Below are positions 16,904-24,985 of a stretch of DNA of 64,000 nucleotides, piece after piece. The notes beneath the pieces were generated by a model, which worked only from the letters and a program-made list of their open reading frames with translations, was not told the origin of the DNA and searched no databases. The DNA lies in assembly GCA_040902425.1 (NCBI GenBank), contig JBBDXI010000081.1, forward strand, positions 29,379-93,378, given 5' to 3'. The translations under genes were made by a program, and so were the position numbers. The first letter of the stretch is position 1, and each line of letters begins with the position of its first letter. The stretch is from JBBDXI01 sp040902425. Lineage in GTDB: Bacteria > Planctomycetota > Phycisphaerae > Phycisphaerales > UBA1924.

Positions 16904-19656
16904 CTACGGGCAGCCCGCGGCGTATTGCTGGAGGAAACACCCGAAATCGGCGACGTTCAGGACCGGCGGCTGCGTCGAACCGTCGCAGTTCGCGTAGCTG
17001 TCGCCGGTCAGGTAGCGGAACATGAAGCACGTGAAGTCCGCCAGCGCCAGCACCGGCGGGGCGGAGGACCCGTCGCAGTTGGCGTAGCAGGCGCCCGGCG
17101 GCGTCGCCGGCGTGACGTTCGCCACCACCAGCGAGTAGACCGCATCCACCACGCCCGGGGTCGCCAGGTTGCCGTCCTGCACCACCTGGCTGGCGATCAC
17201 CTCGACGGTCCAGGTCCCCGCCAGCGGGTTCTGGATGAAGACGTTCTCGACCGTGTCGTAGGTGTTCGCCGCGCCGCCGGCGACCGAGTAGTTCACGTTG
17301 TTGTTGTCGGTGGCGGTCAGGGGGACCATCCCGTTGTTGCCCCAGTAGACGGCGCCGCTGGGGCTCGTGACCCGCATCGACAGGTCGTTGACGCGGTTCT
17401 GGCCGGCCGTGGTCGCGGGGGCAGGGTCGGGGTAGACCATGGTGGCCCGCAGCTCGGGCATCCCCGGGGCGACGGCGAAGGTGTAGGTGCGGGTCTGGCC
17501 GTTCACCAGGGCGTCGCCGCAGTCGATGACGTACGTGCGGGCGCGCTCGTTGTAGAGCTTGGTCAGGTCGGCCATGCCCCAGCCCACGAAGCGCCGGTAG
17601 GTGATGTTGATGTTCCCGTAGCCGCTGGCCGTGGAGTAGCGGAAGGCGCCGTTGATCATCAGGGCCTTGGCCGTGGTGCTCTTCGGGCGCGAGAGGAAGA
17701 CCGTGTCGGCGCCGCCGTAGGGCGACCACACCCCCTGGTGCCACATCTGCGAGACCAGCCCGCCGTGCCCCGCCGTGATCGGCGTCGCCCCGGAGGTGCC
17801 CCCGAAGTTGGTGTACGAGGTCGGCAGGCTGTCGGTGGGGCTCCAGATGCCGCTGTACGCGTGGGCCAGGTCGGGCTTCACCCGCATGTCCTGCGCCGGC
17901 CCGAAACTCGCCCCGCTGGCCTTGGAGTCGTCGGTCCGGGCCGTGGTCTCGGCCAGCTCCAGCCCGCCCACCGAGACGATGTTCTTCGCCCAGGCCTGCG
18001 GGCGCGAGGTCCGCTGCGAGGTGTTGCTCTGGCTCTGGAAGCTCAGGTAGTCCACCTTGAACAGGTAGTCGTCCACTTCCTGAGAGACCGTCGTGTACGT
18101 CGTCACCTGCAGGCTGCCGATGCTGGAGGTCTGGTAGCTGGAGCGGTAGGGGCCGGCCGGGTCGGTCGCCTCGATGTTGGCGGCCATCCGCGTCTGCGTC
18201 CCGCCGAAGGTGCCCTGGCTGCACGCGCGGTAGTGGTAGAAGATGCCCCGCTCGTTCAGCGGGAGCAGGCCGACCGCGTTGTTGGCGTTGGCCGAGGTCC
18301 CCGCGAAGGTGGCGAAGTTGATGCCGTACACCGACGTCCCGTGCGTGCCCGCCGTGATCACCGGCCCGTGCAGGAGCGGCTGCACGCCCCCCCACTTCTC
18401 GTGGTTCATGTTGACCTGCGTGTCGAACGCCTCGCCCCGCACGCCCTGGCCGAGGAACCCCGCCGTCGAGAGCAGCGGCACCGCCCCGCCGTACTGGCGG
18501 ATGATGTTCATGTCCGGCTCCATCGGCCCCGTCGGGTCGATGAAGCTCACCTCGTTGCGGGCCAGCACCTTCAGGAGCAGCTCCCGCCCCATCGTCGCCT
18601 CCAGCCGGTGCTGGTCGTGCACCAGGAAGTGCACCGTCCCGCCACCCGCCCTGATCAGGTCCGCGATCGCCTGCTGCTGCCCGGGCCCGTCCTCCATCAC
18701 CTCGACGGAGTAGCGGGCCTCCTCCATCGGGGCGGAGGGGGGGCGGGACTCGACCGCCGCCCGGACCTCCTCATCCAGCCGGTACGCCTGCTGGTACGGG
18801 CCCACCCAGCGCACGTAGGGCAGCCGCTCGACCGCCGCCCGCGTGTCGGGCGACATCCGCACGAGGTGCGTGTTCTCCGTCAGGAAGCGGTGGATGACGC
18901 CGCCCGCCCCCCGGACCTCCGCCCGCATCTCCTCCAGCGGGGTCCCCACGAACTGCACCAGGAACAGCTCGTTGCCCTCCGGCTCGGCCAGGTCGCGGGC
19001 CACGGCGGGGGGCGCGGGGGCCGCGGCCCGGGGGTCGAACGTGCCGTAGCGCAAGCGCAGCAGCGGGCGCGCCTCGACGACCTGCGCAACCGTGGCCCCG
19101 GCGTCGAGGCTGATGGCGAACCACTCGGCCGTGCCCTCAGCGCCGACCTCGTCCCAGGCCGCCATCAGCGTCAAAGAGCCCTCGAACGTGAACAGGCGGG
19201 CGTTCTGGACCTTTGCGCCGGTCTGGCGGAGCGTGGTGCGGCCGAGGATCACGGCCGTCTCGCCCCGGGCGCCCTCGGCGGGGACAACCGTGAGCGCCAC
19301 GGGCTCGGCGGGCGCCGGGGTCGGCACCGGGCCGCTCTGGGCGATCGACCCGCCCCCGTCGAAGCTGACCGCGTACCACCCCTCGTCGCCCCGGCCGCTC
19401 ACCTCGTTCCACGTGATCATCAGCACCGGCGAGCCCGCGTAGGCCGAGAGCCGCGGGTCGGTGATGGCGGCGCTGGTCCGGCGGACCACCAGCCGGCCGA
19501 GCATCAGCGTGGACTCGCCGCCCCGCGCGGCGTTGCCGCCNNNNNNNNNNGGGGGGGGGCGGCGGCGGGGAGGGCGGGGGGGGGCCCCGGGAGCTGGCCG
19601 GGGGCGGCGGCGAGGGGGGCGGTAAACGGGGAGCGGCGTCGAGCGCGGGTCGTCAT
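16904..19656 (-). CDS. Secreted subtilase-family protease with GC-type dockerin tail, interrupted by an assembly gap
   Basis: Paralogue of the preceding gene, about 890 residues or more. The frame is open from 19504 down to the TAG at 16904. Upstream of the 10-N gap an ATG at 19656 followed by MTTRARRRS plausibly starts the signal peptide, but the frame across the gap cannot be fixed. It has two copies of the N-terminal module (LVVRRTSAAITDPRLSAYAG... and LGRTTLRQTGAKVQNARLFTF...), where the neighbour has one. Peptidase motifs: GEAFDTQVNMNHEKW, GTHGTSVYGI and Ser in GTSGATPITAGHGG. The dockerin pair has an atypical first module (LALADFTCFMFRYLTG) and ends QQYAAGCP. Confidence 0.87.
19541..19550. 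other. Assembly gap (10 N) flanked by poly-G
   Basis: Ten N follow GTTGCCGCC and precede GGGGGGGGGCGGCGGCGGGG. The G-rich flank lies in the signal-peptide region of the subtilase gene, so its N terminus cannot be trusted. Confidence 0.95.
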
Positions 19657-19740
19657 CTTCGATACCCCTTGGAGGTGCCCGGGACGCTCAACGCAACGCC
19701 GCCGGACGGCTGGAACGGATCAACACAACGCGGCGCGGCC

Positions 19741-21492
19741 TCAGGGGCACCCGCCGGCATAACTCTGGAGGAAGCACGAGAAATCGGCGACGTTCAGGAT
19801 GGGGGCGGTGGTGCTGCTGTCGCAGTTGGCGTAGCCGTCGCCCGAGGCGTACGCGGTGAGGAAGCACGAGAAGTCGGCGACGTTAAGGGCGGGGGCGGTG
19901 GTGCTGTCGTCGCAGTTGGCGTAGCAGGGGTTGCCGAGGCGGAAGCTGCCGCTCTCGTCCGACCCGGCGTTGCCCTGGGCGTCCCAGGCCGTGACGCGGA
20001 GGCGGGCGCGGTTGGCGTGGACGGCGGGGGTGTTCCAGGTGTAGGCGCCGGTGTCGGGAGCCCACATGGCGAGCGGGACCCAGGTGGCTCCGCCGTTGAG
20101 GGAGTACTCCACGTCGACCGAGGTCACCAGCACGTCGTCGTCGCTGATCCAGCGGACCTGGTAGGGGGCGCCGGCGGGGACGGCCCCGCCCCCCACGGGG
20201 GCCTTGACGAACGCCGTGGGCGCCAGCCCGCCGCCGGCGCCGGGAGCGCCGCGGTGCTTCGGCACGTGCATGACGATGCAGTGGATGGCGCCGGCCTGGC
20301 CGATGATCGAGTCGCAGTTGATCTGCTGGATGGTCTTGCCGGGGAGGGCCGCCTGGAGCGTGGCGACCACGGCGGCGTTGTGCGGGGAGACGGTCGAGTG
20401 GCTGTAGGAGGGGACCATCACCACGTCGTTGCACATGACCATGTTGGTGAAGGTGAAGTGCGACCCGATCGAGAACGCCGGGATGCGGTAGACCGTGTAG
20501 CCCCGCCCGGCCATGAACACCGCCGCGCTGTCGCAGATCTGGTCCTGGGTGGACCCCGGGTTGTTGGGCCAGTCGCTGATCACCACCTTGTTGTCGGCGA
20601 TGACCTGCATCCACATGTCCAGGTGCTGGGTGGCATCCACGCTGGTGGGGAAGGGGGTGAACAGCGTCTGCTGCAGGCCCTGGTAGGTCTCCCAGATGGA
20701 GACGACCTGGGGCTCGGTGAAGAAGTTGGGGGAGCCGAGGTTCTCGTTCACGATCAGGCGCGTCGCGTAGCCGCGATTCACCGCGTCGAGGTGGTAGTTG
20801 CCGCCGCCGTGGATGAGCTGGTTGCCGTTGAGGCCCAGCTGGTAGAAGGCGTGGCGGCGCTGCAGGCCGTAGTAGTCCGGGAGCACATCATCGGCGGGGC
20901 GGGGGCGGTTGTACTTGTGGTCGATGATGCCGCGGCAGCCGCCCTCGTAGATGTAGCGCGGGCCGTAGTCGCGGATCCACACCGTGTTCAGGCTGGCGGT
21001 GGGGACAAAGTAGCGCACGCGGCTCATGTTGGCCCCGGCGCTGACCAGCGTGCTGTTGGCGGTGGATTGGCTCCCCGCGCTGTTCAGCATCACGTGGAAC
21101 TCGGCGTTGCCGGTGGTGGTCGTCCAGCGGCCGAGCTGCCCGATGATCCCCGTGTGGACGCCAACCCAGGCGACCATGATGGCCTCCATGGGCTCGTACT
21201 CGGCCGCGCAGTGGATGGGGCCGGAGGGCGGGGGCGTGACCGCGTCGGCGGCGCCGCCCTGGAAGGGGTGGCGGCGGAGGTACTCACGCTCAATGGGGGT
21301 CAGGGCGCGGGAGACCTCGACGCCCGGCGGGTAGTACAGGGTGCCGTCACGCCGCAGGACCTGGGCGGAGGCGGGGGAGGCCAGCAGGGCCAGGGGGATG
21401 GCCACGCCCGCGGCGAGGGCCACCAACCGGCTGCGGGGGGCTCGGGCGGGGGTCCGGGAAGGGAGAAAGGGACCAACCGGGGGTCTGGGCAT
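19741..21492 (-). CDS. Secreted agmatine/peptidyl-arginine deiminase with Ig-like and GC-type dockerin domains
   Basis: 583 residues. Signal peptide to about residue 43 (LVALAAGVAIPLALLASPASA). Guanidino-group deiminase domain at about 85-415 with Asp175 (WIRDYGP), His290 and Asp292 (HLDMW) and nucleophile Cys405 (GAIHC). The family hydrolyses agmatine or peptidyl-arginine to the ureido product and ammonia. An Ig-like domain at about 425-515 (VDVEYSLNGGATW, GAYTWNTPAV) and two dockerin modules ending QSYAGGCP follow. Signal, PAD catalytic domain, Ig-like domain and C-terminal sorting tail in that order recall the Porphyromonas peptidylarginine deiminase, so an extracellular protein-citrullinating role is a reasonable inference. 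The start ATG at 21492 lies about 45 nt after a promoter. Confidence 0.9.
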   Translation of the reverse strand: MPRPPVGPFLPSRTPARAPRSRLVALAAGVAIPLALLASPASAQVLRRDGTLYYPPGVEVSRALTPIEREYLRRHPFQGGAADAVTPPPSGPIHCAAEYEPMEAIMVAWVGVHTGIIGQLGRWTTTTGNAEFHVMLNSAGSQSTANSTLVSAGANMSRVRYFVPTASLNTVWIRDYGPRYIYEGGCRGIIDHKYNRPRPADDVLPDYYGLQRRHAFYQLGLNGNQLIHGGGNYHLDAVNRGYATRLIVNENLGSPNFFTEPQVVSIWETYQGLQQTLFTPFPTSVDATQHLDMWMQVIADNKVVISDWPNNPGSTQDQICDSAAVFMAGRGYTVYRIPAFSIGSHFTFTNMVMCNDVVMVPSYSHSTVSPHNAAVVATLQAALPGKTIQQINCDSIIGQAGAIHCIVMHVPKHRGAPGAGGGLAPTAFVKAPVGGGAVPAGAPYQVRWISDDDVLVTSVDVEYSLNGGATWVPLAMWAPDTGAYTWNTPAVHANRARLRVTAWDAQGNAGSDESGSFRLGNPCYANCDDSTTAPALNVADFSCFLTAYASGDGYANCDSSTTAPILNVADFSCFLQSYAGGCP

Positions 21493-21542
21493 CGGGGCGG
21501 CTCCGGGAGTTTGGGTAGGCCCGCAGCGGGGCCGCCCATCGA

Positions 21543-21571
21543 AGGGTACATCACTTCCCGCGTTCCGCCAA
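21543..21571 (-). promoter_or_regulatory. Promoter of the deiminase gene
   Basis: On the minus strand TTGGCG (21571-21566), a 17-bp spacer and TACCCT (21548-21543) give a start about 44 nt before the ATG at 21492. The rest of the 314-bp intergenic stretch 21493-21806 shows nothing else I recognise. Confidence 0.45.
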
Positions 21572-21806
21572 GAGGATCGGAGGGCCGACCCCGGCGCCCG
21601 GGCGTCTGACGTGGCTACGGCCCGTCGGAATGACGGGGGTCCTGACCGAGTTCCATTCGCCGGAAGGGGGATCAGGGTTGCCACGGGCGGGGTCAGGGCC
21701 GGTAACGGATCGCGGAGGATGGGCGGATGGGCAGGGGCCGCGAGGCCCGAGGCCTAAGGGCGCCCACCCGCCGACCCCCCGCCGACCCCTTTGGTTCATC
21801 CCTCGC

Positions 21807-24800
21807 TCACGGGCACCCGGCGGCGTAGCGGGTGAGGAAGCAGCCGAAGTCCGCGACGTTGAGGATGGGGGGCGCGGTGGACTCGTCGCAGTTGGCGTAG
21901 GCCTCGCCCGCCGCGTAGCGGGTGAGGAAGCAGCCGAAGTCGGCGACGTTAAGGACCGGGGCCGCGGTGGACCCGTCGCAGTTGGGGTAGCAGGCCGGGC
22001 CCGGGTCGGTGCAGCCGGTGGTCGTGGCCTCGATGCGGACATTGTCCACGTGCCAGCCGCGGAAGGTGTTGAACTGGCCATCGCCGGTGGCGAACCGCCA
22101 CCGGAGGGTCACCGTCTGGCCGGCGTAGGAGGTCAGGTTCACGGTCCGGGTCTCGAAGCTGGGCGAGTCGCCGGTCGTGTCCACGGTCGTGCCGTTGACG
22201 GCGAGGGTGGTGATGTCCCAGCCGGAGAGGTTCTCGCTGACCTTGGCGGAGCAATAGGAGAGGGTGATCGAGCCGCCGGGGGGGAGGGTGGGCAGGGCGA
22301 TGGGGGCGGAGGTCAGGTCGCCGGAGTTGGCGGTGGTGCCCGTGGCGTAGGTGCAGACGGCGGGCTGGCCGTAGTAGGCCCAGGTGGGTCCGTCGCAGGA
22401 GCCGCCGGGGGGGCAGGAGCCGGAGATGTTCCAGAGGCCGGTGACCGACCACCCGGCCGGCAGGCCGCTCTCGAAGCTCTCGGTGAAGAGGGTGCTGGTG
22501 GTGATGGTGCCGATGGCGGTCGAGAAGGAGGAGGCGGGGGCGTTGCCGGGGGCGGCGGCGGTGGCGCCCTGGTCCCCCTGGGCGGTGAAGTAAAACTGTG
22601 GGGTGTGCGCGCAGAGGGCGGCGGGGAAGTCGGCGCGGTAGGCGGTGCCGCCGAGGCTGACCAGGGGCGTCGGGATGAACGTGCCGCTGATGGTGGAGCG
22701 GTGCCAGGCCGTGGGGCTGCCCGCGACCACGTTCTGGGAGCCCGGGGTGACGGTGACGTTGACCGAGTAGGGGTCGCCGGGGGCGACCAGGGCGGGGATG
22801 CCCGAGGCCGAGACGATCAGGGGCGGGGGTGTGCCGCCCTGGATGTCGCCGGTGGCGACGACGGCGAAGCCCTGCGCGCCCACGCCGACCGCGCCGCCGC
22901 GGATGCGGACGGTGTAGGGGCCGGGGGGCGGCGCGAGCAGGTGGACCTGCTCGGTGCTGTTCTTGGCGTCCTTCACGCCGCCGGAAGTGGACTCGCCGGT
23001 CGCGGTGTTGAAGACGTTACCCAGGTACATCCCGCCGGGGCCCTCGACGACGAGGTCGAGGTCGTTGATGACGGGGTTGCCCGCGCCAGCGGCGGCCGGG
23101 GGCTCGGTCCAGGAGAGGGTGATGCGCAGGGGCTGGCCGGAGCCCAGGACGTTGACGTTGACGATGTGCTCGCCGGCGGTGGAGAGGCCGTCGCCGTTGC
23201 GGACATCGGCCATGAGGAGCTTGCGGGCATCGCCGGGGAAGTAGAGGGCATCGTCGGCCTTGACGCGCCCCCACCCCTCGAGGTTGCTGGGGTAGCCGGC
23301 GGGCGAGGCGACGGCGTTGCAGGGCGAGGGCGTGTTGTGCGCGGCGGTGATGTCCTGCCCGGAGTTCATGAGGGCCGCGCGGACGAGGGCCCCGGAGGGG
23401 TTGTGCGAGAGGCCGCCGGGGACGCCGGTGGGGTAGTAGCCGTTGACGAAGTACTGCCGGACGAGCATGGCCGTCCCGGCGATGGCCGGGGAGGCCATCG
23501 ACGTGCCGGTGAAGGCGACGGTGCCGCAGGAGGTGCCCGAGGATGAGGACAGCGTGGCGTGCCCGGGGGCGAAGATCTCGGGCTTGCGGCGCCCGTCGGC
23601 GGTGGGCCCAGCGCCGCCGGTGCACACGGCGGTCTGGTCGGGGGAGTTCTTGGTGTTGCCGACGGCCAGCACGTTCTTGGCGTTCTCGGGGTTCTTCAGC
23701 AGGGTCTGGTTGGTGACGGCGAAGCAGATGACGTCGTCCTCGTTCTGCCAGGTGAAGTCGTCGATGGCCCGGCAGAGGGCGTCGTAGGCGGTGGTGCCGT
23801 CGTTGCCCCAGGAGTTGGTGTGGATGCGGGCGCCGGCGGCGTGGTTGGCGTCGGTCTGGGCGAAGAAGGACGTGCCGCCGGAAGGGCCCCAGGCGAGCTT
23901 GCCCAGGTAGGCCACGCCGCGGGTGTTGTCCTCAGCGCCGCCATCGCCGACGGCAGTGCCGGCACAGTGGGTGCCGTGGGAGTCGCCCGCGCCGGTGCTG
24001 GCCAGGCGGACGACCTTGCGGTGGGTGGGGCCCACGGGGTTGAGCGGGTCGGAGAAGGAGCAGTGGTTGATGTCCACCCGCCCGTCGAGGATGCCCACCA
24101 CCTGGCCCTCGCCCCGCAGGCCGTTGTCGTAGAGGGGGAAGCTGCCGCTGACGTTGCTCTGGACGATCCAGCGGGTGTTCAGGTTGCTGCGGTCGGTGAT
24201 CTCGGGGGAGGGCTCGACGAACTGGATGCCGGGGATGGCGGCCAGGCGCGGGGCGTCGGCGAGGCGCATCCGGACCGTCATCTCGACGTGGCCGGCGATG
24301 GCCTGCTCCTCCAGCACCTCCGCGCCGCGGATGGCGAAGATGGCGCGGGCGACCTCGCCCGTGTCCGCGCCTTGGAAGGCGACCACGGTCAGCAGGTCGC
24401 GACCCTGCTTCGCCAGGGCCTGGCGCTCGGGAGTCAGGTACGGGCGGCGGCCGATCTCCGGGTCGAGCTTCCACGCGGCCAGGTAGGGGGACCACCACCG
24501 GATGAACTCCAGCGCCCCCACCGCCGCCACGTCCGCCTTGTCGAGCGTGACCAGGTAGGCGTTGGCGGGGAAGTAGGCGCCGGCGGGAATGCCCGCGGCC
24601 GCGAGACGGGCGCGACGCTCGGGCGTCATCGGCCCGTCGAGCTGGATCATGTACCGAGCCTGCGGCGCGTGCGCGCCGATCTCGGCGGCAAGGGTGGCGG
24701 CGGTACGGGGCGTGGCGGCATCCACCGTGCCGGCGCGGAGGTAGAGGCTGGTCGGTGTGAGGCCGCCCGCGGCGACATCGGCCAGGGCGAACCCGGCGGG

Positions 24801-24848
24801 GACGAGGGAGCAGGCGAGGAGCGCGGCGAGGGTGGTCTTGCGTGGCAT
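21807..24848 (-). CDS. Large secreted subtilase (S8) with jelly-roll domains and GC-type dockerin tail
   Basis: 1013 residues. Signal peptide to about residue 23. A propeptide-like region at 30-215 is followed by the peptidase domain with Asp255 (GILDGRVD), His291 (SHGTHCAG), oxyanion Asn380 (FAVTN) and Ser450 (GTSMASPAIAG). Then come a convertase-type jelly-roll (NPVINDLDLVVEGPGG), a further beta domain, and a MAM/VEG-like adhesive module (FTESFESGLPAGWSVTG, ending GWHVDNVRIE). Two near-identical dockerin modules end YAAGCP. AAGAGG lies upstream of the ATG at 24848. The next gene upstream is a tandem paralogue lacking the extra C-terminal domains; a 170-bp block is identical between them. 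Confidence 0.92.
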   Translation of the reverse strand: MPRKTTLAALLACSLVPAGFALADVAAGGLTPTSLYLRAGTVDAATPRTAATLAAEIGAHAPQARYMIQLDGPMTPERRARLAAAGIPAGAYFPANAYLVTLDKADVAAVGALEFIRWWSPYLAAWKLDPEIGRRPYLTPERQALAKQGRDLLTVVAFQGADTGEVARAIFAIRGAEVLEEQAIAGHVEMTVRMRLADAPRLAAIPGIQFVEPSPEITDRSNLNTRWIVQSNVSGSFPLYDNGLRGEGQVVGILDGRVDINHCSFSDPLNPVGPTHRKVVRLASTGAGDSHGTHCAGTAVGDGGAEDNTRGVAYLGKLAWGPSGGTSFFAQTDANHAAGARIHTNSWGNDGTTAYDALCRAIDDFTWQNEDDVICFAVTNQTLLKNPENAKNVLAVGNTKNSPDQTAVCTGGAGPTADGRRKPEIFAPGHATLSSSSGTSCGTVAFTGTSMASPAIAGTAMLVRQYFVNGYYPTGVPGGLSHNPSGALVRAALMNSGQDITAAHNTPSPCNAVASPAGYPSNLEGWGRVKADDALYFPGDARKLLMADVRNGDGLSTAGEHIVNVNVLGSGQPLRITLSWTEPPAAAGAGNPVINDLDLVVEGPGGMYLGNVFNTATGESTSGGVKDAKNSTEQVHLLAPPPGPYTVRIRGGAVGVGAQGFAVVATGDIQGGTPPPLIVSASGIPALVAPGDPYSVNVTVTPGSQNVVAGSPTAWHRSTISGTFIPTPLVSLGGTAYRADFPAALCAHTPQFYFTAQGDQGATAAAPGNAPASSFSTAIGTITTSTLFTESFESGLPAGWSVTGLWNISGSCPPGGSCDGPTWAYYGQPAVCTYATGTTANSGDLTSAPIALPTLPPGGSITLSYCSAKVSENLSGWDITTLAVNGTTVDTTGDSPSFETRTVNLTSYAGQTVTLRWRFATGDGQFNTFRGWHVDNVRIEATTTGCTDPGPACYPNCDGSTAAPVLNVADFGCFLTRYAAGEAYANCDESTAPPILNVADFGCFLTRYAAGCP

Positions 24849-24943
24849 TTGGCGGCCTCTTGGGTGGGGCAAGGCGGACGGGTCCGCGTGAGTGGTCGGC
24901 CGGATGGAGGATACAGGACGAGGCGGAGAAGTGAAGCGGCGAA

Positions 24944-24980
24944 GCGTCACCTGCTCACGTGCTCACCTGTTCACCTGTTC
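24944..24980. repeat. 8-bp tandem repeat of TGYTCACS type
   Basis: GCGTCACC, TGCTCACG, TGCTCACC, TGTTCACC and TGTTC follow each other without gaps between the two tandem subtilase genes. The 8-bp period matches the TGATGAGG array at 4621, but the unit differs. Confidence 0.7.
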
Positions 24981-24985
24981 AAACT

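Noticed and set aside
11326..19762. Long plus-strand frames opposite the dockerin cluster
   Set aside because: Composition typical of the reverse frame of GC-rich genes, repeating the dockerin codons backwards; no ribosome sites or domains.
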